A stretch of DNA of 64,000 bases from Thiobacillus sp. 0-1251 (GTDB lineage Bacteria > Pseudomonadota > Gammaproteobacteria > Burkholderiales > Thiobacillaceae), in contig MKWL01000001.1 of assembly GCA_001899305.1 (NCBI GenBank), positions 186,001 through 250,000 of the forward strand, written 5' to 3'. How positions within the stretch are numbered: the first letter of the stretch is position 1; each line of letters starts with the position of its first letter. The translations under genes and the position numbers were made by a program. Under the pieces are notes generated by a model. It was not told the DNA's origin. It ran no database searches and saw nothing but the letters and a program-made list of their open reading frames with translations. Below are positions 44,787 through 56,176 of the stretch, in pieces.

Positions 44787-46097
44787 TCAGTCGATCGGGC
44801 GGATTTCGACATAGGCCGCGTCGCGGATCTGGCGCACCCAGTCCTGGAAGGCCTCATCGCCCTTGCGTTCGCGGATGGCCTGGCGCGCCAGCAGTTTCTG
44901 ACGTTCCTGCGTGACGTCCTGATTGCGTCGCTCAAGGACCTGGATCAGGTGCCAGCCGAACGGGGTCTGAATGGGGTCGCTGATCTGGCCGGGCTTCAGC
45001 GCGTTCATGGCTTTCTCGAATTCGGGGACGGTGTCGCCGGGATTGATCCAGCCAAGGTCGCCGCCTTTGGAAGCACTGGCATCCTCGGATTGCAGACGCG
45101 CCATGTCTTCGAATTTCGCGCCGTTTTCGATGCGTTCCTTGAGTTGCAGCAGGCGGTTGCGGGCGTCGGCTTCCGAGGTGAGTTCATTGGTCTTGATGAG
45201 GATGTGGCGCGCGTGCGTCTGCGTCACGGTGAGCGTGGCATCGAGTCCGCGTTTGTCGATGAGCTTGAGGATGTGGAAACCATTACTGCTTCGCAGGATC
45301 GGGCTGATCTGGCCCGGCTGCATCGATTTCAGTGCATCGGCGAACAGGGTCGGAATCTTGCCGCTGGCGCGCCAGCCGAATTCACCGCCCTGCAGCGCGT
45401 TGGAGGCGTCGGAATAGCTGGCCGACATCTGGGCGAAATCGGCGCCCTTGGCAAGCTGGGCGACGATGTCTTCGGCACGCGCGTGGCGTGCCTGGATCTG
45501 CTCGGGTGAGGCGTTTTCCGGCACGGTGACCAGAATGTGGGCGAAGTTGTATTCGGTTTCCACGCCTTGCTGAGCCTGCGTCTGCAGATAGCCTTCGATT
45601 TCGGCGTCGCTGACGGAGATGCGGTTGTCGACGTCGCGTTCGCGCGCGCGGGCAATCAGGAGCTCGTTGCGGATGGTGTTGCGCATGCTGTCGAGGCTCT
45701 GGCCGTCCTTCTCAAGCGCGGCCTGCAACCCGGCCATGTCGAGCTTGTTCTGGGCGGCGATGCGCTGCAGGGCATGCTCGACCTGCGTCGGGTCGACCCG
45801 AATGCCGGTGGCGCGCGCATGCTGCTGCAGCGCAAGTTCGGTCACCATGCGCTCGAGCAGCTGTTTCTCCAGTACCTCGCGCGGCGGCAGCGGGGTGTTC
45901 TGCCGCGACAGGTTGTGCACGACCTCGTCGTAGCGCCGGGCCAGTTCCTGGCGCGTGATGACTTCGTCGTTGACGACGGCGACGATGTGATCGAGTTCCT
46001 GCACGGCGGCATGGGCCGGCGACAGGACCGACACGGCAATCAGCAGCGCCAGGACCCAGTGCGGGCGGCGCCATTCAGGGCGTTTGAATAATTTCAT
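44787..46097 (-). CDS. surA: Periplasmic chaperone / peptidyl-prolyl isomerase SurA
   Basis: A ~436-residue chaperone for outer-membrane proteins. The signal peptide lies in the first ~33 residues (cleavage near AHAAVQELD). The N-terminal chaperone domain (DHIVAVVNDEVITRQEL) is followed by two parvulin domains, with NFAHILVTVPENASPEQI near 175 and QTHARHILIKTNEL near 285, and a short C-terminal helix. I start at 46097; an ATG eight codons upstream is possible. It sits between lptD and pdxA, the conserved order, and serves LptD assembly. Confidence 0.95.
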   Translation of the reverse strand: MKLFKRPEWRRPHWVLALLIAVSVLSPAHAAVQELDHIVAVVNDEVITRQELARRYDEVVHNLSRQNTPLPPREVLEKQLLERMVTELALQQHARATGIRVDPTQVEHALQRIAAQNKLDMAGLQAALEKDGQSLDSMRNTIRNELLIARARERDVDNRISVSDAEIEGYLQTQAQQGVETEYNFAHILVTVPENASPEQIQARHARAEDIVAQLAKGADFAQMSASYSDASNALQGGEFGWRASGKIPTLFADALKSMQPGQISPILRSSNGFHILKLIDKRGLDATLTVTQTHARHILIKTNELTSEADARNRLLQLKERIENGAKFEDMARLQSEDASASKGGDLGWINPGDTVPEFEKAMNALKPGQISDPIQTPFGWHLIQVLERRNQDVTQERQKLLARQAIRERKGDEAFQDWVRQIRDAAYVEIRPID

Positions 46098-48267
46098 TGC
46101 TAGGCCTGTATCCGGGAACACTATGTTTCAAAACGTCGAGCGGATTAGAGCCGATGCGCCCCATTCCGTTCAACTCCAGCTGGAAGAACAACGCATCGGT
46201 GGACTGGTTTTCCTTGGTTGCCAGTCGTTGCAGCACCGCGCGCAACGCCCAGCATCCGCCATTGTATTCAAACCCGGCCAGGCCTTCGACCAGCTTGTTG
46301 TCCTTGAAGGAATAGTTGTAGCGGAACATGCCGTACCAGCGCTGGGCGAGCGGCCACTGCGCGGACAGGTCGACCTGTTCCGTGGTCTGATCGATGAAGC
46401 GGTAACCCAGGTTCAACACGCGGCCGGGGCTGGGCCGATAGGACGCGCCAAGATTCTGGCGGATGGTGGTGCCGTTCTGGGCGTCGAACTGCCATGCCGT
46501 GTCGATGCGCCAGTTGCGCGTGACCTGTCCGCTGATGGCGGCCAGCAGGTCGGTGGCATTGCTGGTGCGCGGCGCAATGCCGGGCAGGGTGACCTGCTGC
46601 GTGCTGAAATAATAGCGCTGGCCGAGGGTGACCTGCAGCCGTTCCAGCCCGCTGGTCGCCTCGACGAACCGGCTGGTGACGGCCACCGTCAGCTGGTTGG
46701 CGTCGTTGACGCGGTCGCCGCCGATGAACTGGTTCTCGGTGAACATTTGCGCGTAGCTGAAATCCAGCAGCGCGGTATCGAATACCGGAATATTCGATTG
46801 GTCGCGGTAGGGCGCGTAGACATAGTAGGCGCGCGGTTCCAGTGTCTGCGTGTAATCCTGGCTGGCAAAGTGGAACGGACGCTCGAAGGTCACGCCGCTG
46901 TCGAGGCTGAGGATGGGCAGGCTGCGGCTGATGTGTTGCACCGGTGCGCGATCGTCCAGCGCATAGTAGGTGCTGTGCCAGCCGATCTGCGGCGTGAGGA
47001 ACCCGAACGAGTTGGTGAGCGGCAGGCGCAGCGTGGGATAGGCCAGTACCCGCGTGCCTTCGACCATGGTGGGGTGGGCAAAATGGGTGGCTTCGCTGTC
47101 CATCTTGAATTCCAGCCCGTTCTCGAACGTTTTCGAGATGCCCAGGCGCGCCTGCGGCAGCCGTGCGTAAGGTTCGAGGATGGGCGTGGCGGAGGTGGAG
47201 TCCTGCAGGGTCTGGTAGCTTTGTGCGCGAATATCCGCACTCCAGTTTGTATGCTGGGTGGTCACCCAGAATTCGCGGTTGAGCTGGGTGAGCGAGGTGA
47301 CGGCCAGCAGATTGGACAGGTCGCGGAAATAATCGTTGTCGGACACGCGGTTGAACAGCATGCCGGCTTCGGTCGTGTCGTTCAGGCGGTAGATGTTGTT
47401 CAACGCGGCGCTCCAGCGAGAGCGGCCTGCGACATTGTCGTTGGGGAGATACTCCAGGCGGTTCACGCCATGGACGTCGTTCAACAGATAGCGGAATTCG
47501 CCGCCGAGTTGCACGCCGCGCTTGGACAGCAGGCGCGGATACAGCGTGGCGTCATAGTTGGGTGCGAGGTTGAGATAGTAGGGCACCAGGAAGTCGACGC
47601 CGCTGCGCTGGGTGGTGCCGAAGGTGGGGGCCAGCACGCCGCTCTTGCGCACGTCGTTGAGCGGGAAATCCATCCAGGGCGTATACAGGATCGGCACGCC
47701 GAGAAAATGGAGCGAGGCATTGCGTGCCGTTCCCACGTTGCGGCTCTTGTCGATGTCGAGATCGTCCACCTCGAGAAACCAGTCGTCGTTGTCCACCGGG
47801 CAGGTCGTGTAGGTGGCCTCCTGCAGCTTGTAGTGCTCTTTGTCGACGAAGTCGATATGGCTGGCGTCACCCCGGCCATGCTGCGCGACCAGATGATAGA
47901 CCGGCTGGGCGAGTTCGCCGCTGTAGTCGTCCAGGTCGAGTTCGAGCGCATCGCCATCCACCAACAGCGCGGGCTGTTCCAGGCGAACCCGACCGCGGGC
48001 TTCCACCCGATTCTGCGTGGTGTCGTAGCGCAGCCAGTCGGCGAAGAAATTCTGTCCGGCCTGGCGGGCCGCCACCTTGCCGCTGGCTTCGATGACATCG
48101 GGAGCGGTCGATTCGATCTTGTCCGCAGTGAGGAAGAGCGGCCCCGCCTTGCCCGCCGCCGTCGAGCCTTTCAGTTCGACGTCCTTCTTCAGAACGAGCC
48201 CGTCCGCCGCCGCGGAACCGGCAGTCAGCAACAGGACAACGAGCGTAAAGCCGGGCAAGGTGGACAA
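46075..48267 (-). CDS. lptD: LPS-assembly outer-membrane protein LptD
   Basis: A ~730-residue protein that with LptE inserts LPS into the outer leaflet. It has a signal region (LVVLLLTAGSAAADG), an N-terminal OstA/LptA-like domain (FLTADKIESTAPDVIEASGKV), and a C-terminal 26-strand barrel from ~200 on. Two conserved cysteines, in TTCPVDND and GGCWALR, could form the activating disulfide. The start is unsure: TTG at 48267 or an ATG at 48390 that would overlap amgK. The 3' end overlaps the surA start by 23 bases. Confidence 0.94.
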   Translation of the reverse strand: MSTLPGFTLVVLLLTAGSAAADGLVLKKDVELKGSTAAGKAGPLFLTADKIESTAPDVIEASGKVAARQAGQNFFADWLRYDTTQNRVEARGRVRLEQPALLVDGDALELDLDDYSGELAQPVYHLVAQHGRGDASHIDFVDKEHYKLQEATYTTCPVDNDDWFLEVDDLDIDKSRNVGTARNASLHFLGVPILYTPWMDFPLNDVRKSGVLAPTFGTTQRSGVDFLVPYYLNLAPNYDATLYPRLLSKRGVQLGGEFRYLLNDVHGVNRLEYLPNDNVAGRSRWSAALNNIYRLNDTTEAGMLFNRVSDNDYFRDLSNLLAVTSLTQLNREFWVTTQHTNWSADIRAQSYQTLQDSTSATPILEPYARLPQARLGISKTFENGLEFKMDSEATHFAHPTMVEGTRVLAYPTLRLPLTNSFGFLTPQIGWHSTYYALDDRAPVQHISRSLPILSLDSGVTFERPFHFASQDYTQTLEPRAYYVYAPYRDQSNIPVFDTALLDFSYAQMFTENQFIGGDRVNDANQLTVAVTSRFVEATSGLERLQVTLGQRYYFSTQQVTLPGIAPRTSNATDLLAAISGQVTRNWRIDTAWQFDAQNGTTIRQNLGASYRPSPGRVLNLGYRFIDQTTEQVDLSAQWPLAQRWYGMFRYNYSFKDNKLVEGLAGFEYNGGCWALRAVLQRLATKENQSTDALFFQLELNGMGRIGSNPLDVLKHSVPGYRPSNEIIQTP

Positions 48268-48319
48268 GCGATGTAAAATCCGGGCCAGGGTTATCAGAAA
48301 CAGCGTTATTCGGAGCAGT

Positions 48320-49333
48320 GTGGCAGTGGAACGTTTGCAAGCTTTACAGGACTGGGCCGCCCGACAACTGGGAGGCGAGTCGCTGGACATCGCCCCGGCG
48401 TCGGCGGACGCCAGCTTTCGCCGCTATTTTCGCGTCACTGCCAAAGGCCGCGATTATATCGTGATGGACGCCCCGCCGGCGCACGAGGATTGCCGGCCAT
48501 TCATTGCCGTCGCCCGGCTGTTTGCCGATGCCGGCGTCAATGTGCCGCAGGTATTGGCACAAGACCTCGACCGGGGCTTTCTGCTGCTGACTGATCTGGG
48601 CAATACCACCTATCTGTCGGCGCTCGACGAAGCCGCCTCCAAGCAAGACGTGGCACGCGAACTGTATCTGGCGTCGAACGACGCGCTGATTCGCATCCAG
48701 CAGGCGAGCCGTCCCGGTGTGCTGCCGGACTATGATCGCGCGCTGCTGACCCGCGAACTGATGCTGTTTCCCGAGTGGTACGTGGCGAAACACCTGGGCG
48801 TCGCCATGAAGGACGAGCAGAAAGCCATCCTCGAGACCGTGTTCGGGCGCCTCCTCGCCAACAACCTGGCGCAGCCGCAGGTCTACGTGCATCGCGACTG
48901 GCATTCGCGCAATCTGATGGTGTCCGATCCCAACCCCGGCATCCTCGACTTCCAGGACGCGGTCTATGGCCCCATCACCTACGATCTCGCCTCGATCTAC
49001 CGCGACGCCTACATCCAGTGGGACGAAGAGCAGCAGCTCGACTGGGTGATCCGCTACTGGGAAAAGGCCCGTGCCGCCCGCCTGCCGGTGCGCGAGGACT
49101 TCGGCGAGTTCTGGCGCGACTTCGAATGGATGGGTGCGCAGCGCCAGATCAAGGTGCTCGGCATCTTTGCGCGGCTGTATCACCGCGACGGCAAGGACGG
49201 CTACCTGAAGGACATGCCGCGGGTGATGCATTACCTGCGCAAGACCTGCGAGCGCTACGACGAACTTAAGCCGCTGCTGTTTTTGCTGGAGGCGCTCGAG
49301 GATCGGCAGCCGCAGACGGGGTATACATTCTAG
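48320..49333 (+). CDS. amgK: N-acetylmuramate/N-acetylglucosamine anomeric kinase AmgK
   Basis: A ~337-residue phosphotransferase of the aminoglycoside-kinase fold. The Brenner motif VHRDWHSRNLMV (H191) and ILDFQDAVYGPITYDL (metal Asp) are intact. In pseudomonads and betaproteobacteria AmgK makes MurNAc 1-phosphate for cell-wall recycling, bypassing de novo synthesis and the fosfomycin step. The start is GTG at 48320 or 48326, with GGAG just upstream. Normally murU follows directly; here it is 1.16 kb away. Divergent from lptD. Confidence 0.92.
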   Translation: MAVERLQALQDWAARQLGGESLDIAPASADASFRRYFRVTAKGRDYIVMDAPPAHEDCRPFIAVARLFADAGVNVPQVLAQDLDRGFLLLTDLGNTTYLSALDEAASKQDVARELYLASNDALIRIQQASRPGVLPDYDRALLTRELMLFPEWYVAKHLGVAMKDEQKAILETVFGRLLANNLAQPQVYVHRDWHSRNLMVSDPNPGILDFQDAVYGPITYDLASIYRDAYIQWDEEQQLDWVIRYWEKARAARLPVREDFGEFWRDFEWMGAQRQIKVLGIFARLYHRDGKDGYLKDMPRVMHYLRKTCERYDELKPLLFLLEALEDRQPQTGYTF

Positions 49334-49340
49334 GGGCTGT

Positions 49341-49373
49341 CATTGCGAGGAACGCAGCGACGAAGCAATCCAG
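49341..49373. repeat. Dispersed intergenic repeat (CATTGCGAGGAACGCAGC type)
   Basis: The sequence runs CATTGCGAGGAACGC then AGCGACGAAGCAATCCAG; ATTGC and GCAAT form inverted ends. I recognise it from memory as a widely dispersed bacterial intergenic repeat. Only one copy is in this window. Confidence 0.55.
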
Positions 49374-49406
49374 TTGTGGACCAAGCGCGCCCCGCGATCC
49401 TCTGCA

Positions 49407-49433
49407 CCGTTCGCCCTGAGTCTGTCGAAGGGC
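49407..49433. repeat. Dispersed palindromic repeat (GCCCTGAGTCTGTCGAAGGGC type)
   Basis: GCCCT and AGGGC ends pair around a TGAG...CGAA centre. It matches a short palindromic repeat remembered as common in many bacterial genomes. One copy here, 34 bases after the previous repeat. Confidence 0.55.
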
Positions 49434-49536
49434 TGTCGGGTGTAGTGAAGGATTACGCAGGACTGCTGACCGTTGGCAGGGGGTTGCCCGGCAGCAAGTT
49501 GCTCGGTTCCCTCGCTTGTCTCGCGCTGTTTTGATG

Positions 49537-49562
49537 GATGAACATGCCAAGGCATGTTCATC
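49537..49562. repeat. 26-bp palindrome in repeat block
   Basis: GATGAACATGCC (49537-49548) and GGCATGTTCATC (49551-49562) are exact inverted copies around AA. Part of the repeat block between amgK and the low-GC gene; it could be an operator, a hairpin or a mobile-element end. Confidence 0.6.
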
Positions 49563-49619
49563 GAAAGTAACCAAAGAAAGGCGGCCCCGACATCCCCGAA
49601 ACCCCGAAGATTAACCAGC

Positions 49620-49644
49620 GACTCGCCGCTTTAGCGGCTTAGTC
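49620..49644. repeat. TTTA-loop hairpin, copy 1
   Basis: GACT-CGCCGC-TTTA-GCGGC-TTAGTC folds into a stem. It shares the frame ACTCGC..GCTTTAGC..GC.TAGT with copy 2, 115 bases downstream. Confidence 0.55.
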
Positions 49645-49734
49645 GATTGGCTATGCAGGGCCAAGCGCCGGGTGGGCGCAAAGAACTCGTCCCGCTTTTG
49701 CTGGGTTTGATTTTTGTGAGCGGGGCATACGATT

Positions 49735-49759
49735 CCACTCGCGCTTTAGCGCGTAGTGG
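49735..49759. repeat. TTTA-loop hairpin, copy 2
   Basis: CCACT-CGCGC-TTTA-GCGCG-TAGTGG folds into a stem. Paired changes relative to copy 1 (for example G/C closing pair to C/G) keep the fold, which suggests that structure is conserved. Confidence 0.55.
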
Positions 49760-49923
49760 ACCGGAGTCCTTTAGGGCTCAAACACCTTTGCCGCTGATCC
49801 ACCCGACGCACTTGATCTTCGGCGGGTTTGTGAGGGGAGGAAAGTCAAAACCAGGGCGGTGGTGATGGAGCGTTTGCGATTACTATTTGGGCTTCAGTGT
49901 ATCTAGTAGATTGCGCATACCCT

Positions 49924-50445
49924 ATGCATGCAGGCCACGATGCACCAACGCTCTCTTATTTTGTTTCAAAGCCTTACGTGGCCTTTTGGGTTTGCCTGGT
50001 TGCTTCCGCCGTGTACCTGCTTGGGAGAATGATTTATGGCTCGCCCGAGTTGGTTTTTATTTTCGGGCCGTTCGTTTTGCTCCTGCTGACAATGGGCTGG
50101 CCTATGTTAAGGGACTTGGCACGATTAGAGCCCAAACTTGTGGTGACTTCGGATCGAATCTTCTACGGAGATTGGCCGTTTAATGAAATGGATTTGAAAA
50201 ACGTCAAAGAGGCGCGTGTGACGTTGCTGACATCAGCTGGTGCAGCCAGAATTCATTTGGAGGTGATTAATGAGAAAGAGCTTCTAAACACATACGGCTT
50301 TATATCTAAGCTGTTTCTTCGAATGCATAGAGTGAGTGGGGATGCACCAATTGTGATTAACCTTGCCACGCTGAGGAACGCAAAGTCTCAGGAGGTACTG
50401 GAGGCTATCAACTCCAGAATTGCAGGGGCCAAGGGCAATGTGTGA
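49924..50445 (+). CDS. Low-GC membrane protein of unknown function between amgK and murU
   Basis: A ~173-residue protein (start at the ATG at 49924; a GTG at 49897 is possible). Two membrane segments lie near residues 20-35 and 43-60 (VYLLGRMIYG, LVFIFGPFVLLLLTM). A soluble C-terminal part follows, starting near ARLEPKLVVTSDRIFYGDW, which looks like the small PH-like domain of some two-helix membrane proteins. By eye its G+C is about 45-48 %, far below the neighbours, and codon use differs, so recent acquisition is likely. It separates two genes normally adjacent. Confidence 0.62.
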   Translation: MHAGHDAPTLSYFVSKPYVAFWVCLVASAVYLLGRMIYGSPELVFIFGPFVLLLLTMGWPMLRDLARLEPKLVVTSDRIFYGDWPFNEMDLKNVKEARVTLLTSAGAARIHLEVINEKELLNTYGFISKLFLRMHRVSGDAPIVINLATLRNAKSQEVLEAINSRIAGAKGNV

Positions 50446-52485
<2,040 letters not shown>

Positions 52486-52501
<16 letters not shown>

Positions 52502-53634
52502 GCCGTGTCCTGGTCGTCGGCGCCGGCCCCGTCGGTGCCGTGTGCGCATTGGCGCTGCGGCAGCAGGGAATCGCCGCACGTGTGCTCGAGGCGCAGCCGG
52601 CCGACGCGCGCGCCGATGCCCGCACCCTGGCGCTCTCGCATGGCTCGCGACTGATCCTCGAGCGCCTGGGCGTATGGGAGAAACTCGGCGGCGTCACGCC
52701 GATCACCCGTATCCATATCTCCCAGCGCGGTGCGCTCGGCGTGGCGCGGCTTGCGGCGGAAGAACTCTGCGTGCCGGCATTGGGCTACGTGCTGCCCTAC
52801 GCCGAACTCACCGCTGTCTTGAAGCAGATGCTGGGCGATGCGGGTATCGCGGTCGAGTATGGCGTGGCGGTGGACCGTATCGAGTCCGGCACCGAGGCCG
52901 CGACCCTGCATGCCGCAGATGGACGTATGTTGACTGCGCCGCTGGTGGTGGTGGCCGACGGTGGGCGCGGCGACCAGGCACCTCCGCCCAGGTTCGAACG
53001 CGACTACGATCAGATGGCTGTGGTGTGCGACGTCGAGACCGAATTGCCGCACGTCAACCAGGCTTTCGAGCGTTTTACCCCCGAAGGACCGGCGGCCCTG
53101 CTGCCGAAGGACGATCGGTACGCATTGGTGTGGACTGCGCGCAGCGACGAGGCCCAGCGCATCGCCGCCCTGCCGGACGCGGAGTTTCTCGCCACCTTGC
53201 AGCGCCACTTCGGTGGCCGCCAGGGGCTGTTCCTCCAGGCCAGCCCGCGCAAGACCTTTCCGCTCAGGCTGGCGTATACCGGCAGCGAAGCGACCGGGCG
53301 CGTGGTGCGCATCGGCAATGCCGCGCAGACGCTGCATCCGGTTGCCGGCCAGGGGTTCAACATCGGCCTGCGCGACGCCTGGGAACTGGCAAACCTGTGC
53401 GGCGACACGGCCGAGGCGGAGACAGGCGGCACGGCTATGCTGGCGGCCTATGCCCGTGGACGCCGGACCGACGTGATGGGCGGCCTCGGTTTTACCGATT
53501 TCCTGGTGCGGGTGTTCTCCAACGACGTCGCGCCGCTGCGCCATGCGCGCGGCTTGGGCCTGCTGGCGCTGGAGGCCTTGCCGCCGCTGAAAATCTTCGT
53601 CGCGCGGCGCATGATGTTCGGTGCGCGCGGATGA
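52486..53634 (+). CDS. ubiH: FAD-dependent ubiquinone hydroxylase (UbiH-type)
   Basis: A 382-residue monooxygenase with an FAD-binding start (RVLVVGAGPVGAVCALALR), the mid ADGGRGDQ segment and a late NAAQTLHPVAGQGFNIGLRDAWEL motif. By position after pepP and by sequence it is a UbiH/UbiF-class hydroxylase of coenzyme Q synthesis. Which ring carbon it acts on cannot be told for certain. Start ATG 52486 lies 16 bases before the pepP stop. Confidence 0.88.
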
Positions 53635-54791
53635 GCGGCGAACGCTATCAGGTCGTCATCGTCGGTGCCGGGCTGGTGGGCACGGCGGCCGCCCTGGCGC
53701 TTGGGCGACAGGGCGTGCGGGTTGCGCTGGTCGAGCGCCAGCCGTCCCTGACTCCGACCGATACCTGGGATACGCGCATCTATGCCATCAGTCCGGCACC
53801 GCAGCGCTTTCTCGAACGCATCGGCGCCTGGCAGCGGCTGGACGCCGATCGTATCCAGCCGGTGTATCGCATGGATGTGACGGGCGACGCCCGCGGCACG
53901 ATCCGTCTCGATGCTTACGAGTCGGGCGTGTCGCATCTGGCGACCATACTCGAAAGCGGACGGCTGCAGCATGCCTTGTGGCAGGCGATCGAGGCAGACG
54001 GCAACGTGGCGCTGCACTGCCCTGCGGCGATCGAATCCCTCGACAGGGATGGTGCATCCACCCGGCTGACGCTGGCCGACGGCACGACGCTGGAGGCCGA
54101 CCTCGTGGTCGGCGCCGACGGCGCCGCCTCGCGTATCCGCGAATGGGCCGGCCTGACGTCGACATTGACACCCTATGGCCAGAGCGGGGTGGTCGCCAAT
54201 TTCGAATGCGAGCGTCCGCATCGCGGTACTGCGTTCCAGTGGTTTTTCGACAGCGATATCCTGGCCTGGCTGCCGCTGGGGGGGAACCGTATGTCGATGG
54301 TCTGGTCAACCCGGACAGCGCATGCGGACGAACTGCTTGCCCTGGATGGGGTGGCCCTGGCCGATAAGGTGCGTGCGGCGGGACGCGATCGGCTGGGCGA
54401 ACTGCGTCTGCTCACGCCCGCTGCGGCATTCCCGCTGCGGCTGATCCGGGTGGACGCCGTCGTTGCGCCCGGCGTGGCGCTGATCGGCGACGCAGCCCAT
54501 GGCGTGCACCCGTTGGCGGGGCAGGGCGTCAATCTGGGCTTTGGCGATGCCGAAATCCTGGTCGACGTGCTGGCCCGGCGTCCTGCCCGTTCTTATTGCG
54601 GTGATGTCCGTGTGTTACAACGCTATGCCCGCGAGCGTGCCGAACCGGTGCGGCGGATGCAGGCGCTCACCCATGGTATGCATCATCTGTTTGCCGACAC
54701 GCGGGCCGGCTGGCTGCGCAATGCCGGGATGCGGATCGTGGATCACCTGCCGCCGATGAAGGTGGTCCTGGTTCGCGAGGCGATGTCCTAA
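53631..54791 (+). CDS. FAD-dependent ubiquinone hydroxylase (UbiI/UbiF/VisC-type)
   Basis: A 386-residue paralogue of the gene before it, overlapping it by four bases (ATGA). FAD motifs: VVIVGAGLVGTAAALALGRQG, VGADGAASRIREW and LIGDAAHGVHPLAGQGVNLGFGDAEIL. Two adjacent hydroxylases suggest that each acts on a different ring position in coenzyme Q synthesis; the assignment is open. Confidence 0.86.
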   Translation: MSGERYQVVIVGAGLVGTAAALALGRQGVRVALVERQPSLTPTDTWDTRIYAISPAPQRFLERIGAWQRLDADRIQPVYRMDVTGDARGTIRLDAYESGVSHLATILESGRLQHALWQAIEADGNVALHCPAAIESLDRDGASTRLTLADGTTLEADLVVGADGAASRIREWAGLTSTLTPYGQSGVVANFECERPHRGTAFQWFFDSDILAWLPLGGNRMSMVWSTRTAHADELLALDGVALADKVRAAGRDRLGELRLLTPAAAFPLRLIRVDAVVAPGVALIGDAAHGVHPLAGQGVNLGFGDAEILVDVLARRPARSYCGDVRVLQRYARERAEPVRRMQALTHGMHHLFADTRAGWLRNAGMRIVDHLPPMKVVLVREAMS

Positions 54792-54822
54792 GGTTTTCAT
54801 GATGTTTTTTTTGGAGTCTCGA

Positions 54823-55533
54823 ATGAAATTCACCCCCCTGGCGCTGGCCGCAACCCTGCTGTTCGCCGCGACCGCGCAGGCCAACGAAACGGTCATCCGC
54901 AAGGCGCTGCTGCAGCAGTTCCCGGGCGCCACCATCAGCTCGGTTCAGAAGACGCCCTACAGCGGGCTGTTCGAGGTCTATCTCGACGGTCAGCTGGTTT
55001 ATGTGGATGCCAAGGCGCAATACGTGTTCGCCGGCGACGTGATCGACCTGAAGAACCGTGCCAATCTGACCCAGGCGCGTTTGAACCAGTTGCAGGCCGT
55101 GAAATGGGACAGCTTTCCGTTCGGCAATGCGCTGAAAACAGTCAAAGGGAACGGCGCACGCAAGCTGGTCCTGTTTTCCGACGTCGATTGCCCCTATTGC
55201 CGCAAGTTCGAAGCCGAGCTCGCCAAGGTTGACAACATCACGGTGTATACCTTCCTTTATCCGATCGAAGGCCTGCATCCCCAGGCCACCCAGACCTCGA
55301 AGCAGATCTGGTGCGCGCCCGACCGCAACAAGGCGTGGGAAAACTACATCACGAACGGTGCGGTGCCCAAGAATGACGGCAAGTGCAGCAACCCGGTGGA
55401 GGAGACCATCGCGCTGGGCAACAAACTGAAGGTGTCCGGCACGCCGACCCTGTTCTTTGCCAACGGCCAGCGCGTACCCGGCATGGTGCCGGCTGCGCAG
55501 CTCGAAAAACTGCTCACCGCCAACGCCAAGTGA
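54823..55533 (+). CDS. dsbC: Thiol:disulfide interchange protein DsbC
   Basis: A 236-residue periplasmic disulfide isomerase. The signal peptide is MKFTPLALAATLLFAATAQA, then a dimerisation domain (residues ~21-80). The thioredoxin domain has active site CPYC at C123 and C126 (FSDVDCPYCRKFE), and TPTLFFANGQRVPG is the cis-Pro loop. GGAG lies nine bases upstream of the ATG. It follows the ubi genes by 31 bases; LptD in this window could be a client. Confidence 0.94.
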   Translation: MKFTPLALAATLLFAATAQANETVIRKALLQQFPGATISSVQKTPYSGLFEVYLDGQLVYVDAKAQYVFAGDVIDLKNRANLTQARLNQLQAVKWDSFPFGNALKTVKGNGARKLVLFSDVDCPYCRKFEAELAKVDNITVYTFLYPIEGLHPQATQTSKQIWCAPDRNKAWENYITNGAVPKNDGKCSNPVEETIALGNKLKVSGTPTLFFANGQRVPGMVPAAQLEKLLTANAK

Positions 55534-55543
55534 GGATGGCGGG

Positions 55544-56155
55544 ATGAGTTCGAGTTTCTGGGACGCGCGGTACGCCACCGACGACTACATCTTCGGCACC
55601 GCACCCAACCGATTCCTCGAAAGCCAGATTGCGCACATCCAGCCCGGGATGCGGGCCTTGTCCATCGCGGACGGCGAAGGCCGCAACGGCGTATGGCTGG
55701 CCGAGCAGGGCGCCAGGGTGCATGCGGTCGACGTGTCGCCGGTGGCGCTTGAAAAGGCTCGCAAACTGGCGGCCGTCCGCGGCGTCGCGCTGGACTTCGA
55801 GCAAGTCGACATTCTCGGCTGGAATTGGCCGGAAGCGGCCTACGATCTGGTAGCCGCCATCTTCATCCAGTTCGCGCCGCCACCCGAGCGCGATCATGTC
55901 ATCGCAGGCATCCGCCGCTGCCTGAAGCCGGGCGGGCTGCTGATTCTGCAGGGCTACACGCCGAAGCAGATCGAGTTCGGCACCGGCGGCCCGCCCAGCG
56001 CGGCCAACATGTATACCGCCGATTTGCTGCGCGACTGGTTCGGCGACTGGAACATCCTGCATCTGGCCGAGCATGAGTCCGTCATCAGCGAGGGCAGCCA
56101 CCATCACGGCATGTCGGCCTTGATCGACCTGGTGGCGCGGAAGCCGGGCAGCTGA
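55544..56155 (+). CDS. Class I SAM-dependent methyltransferase
   Basis: A 203-residue protein of the TehB-like group. The SAM motif is ALSIADGEGRNGVWLAEQGARVHAVDVSPVAL (D/E-rich loop near residues 40-70). The late motif GGLLILQGYTPKQI fits the C-terminal part of the fold. Substrate unknown; thiopurine- or tellurite-methyltransferase-like annotations are common for it. ATG 55544 lies ten bases after dsbC. Confidence 0.85.
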   Translation: MSSSFWDARYATDDYIFGTAPNRFLESQIAHIQPGMRALSIADGEGRNGVWLAEQGARVHAVDVSPVALEKARKLAAVRGVALDFEQVDILGWNWPEAAYDLVAAIFIQFAPPPERDHVIAGIRRCLKPGGLLILQGYTPKQIEFGTGGPPSAANMYTADLLRDWFGDWNILHLAEHESVISEGSHHHGMSALIDLVARKPGS

Positions 56156-56176
56156 GTCTCAGCCCTGACGACGGGG

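Larger units (their letters stand above)
49334..49923 (+). other. 590-base non-coding stretch of dispersed repeats
   Basis: No credible gene. It contains a CATTGCGAGG-type repeat (49341-49373), a GCCCTGAG-type repeat (49407-49433), a 26-bp palindrome (49537-49562), and two near-identical hairpins with TTTA loops (49620-49644, 49735-49759). Between these lie segments such as AAAGTAACCAAAGAAAGGCGGCC (49566-49585 and on) that I recall as part of a repeat common in proteobacteria. Short open frames here look like read-through of the repeat. Confidence 0.7.

Noticed and set aside
46084-48276. 730-codon open frame on the plus strand opposite lptD
   Set aside because: It is the antisense shadow of lptD, which has a strong family match; the shadow has no recognisable domain and a skewed composition.
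49647-49865. 72-codon open frame in the repeat block
   Set aside because: It spans repeat sequence and hairpins, has no ribosome-binding site, and similar frames are expected from the dispersed repeat itself.
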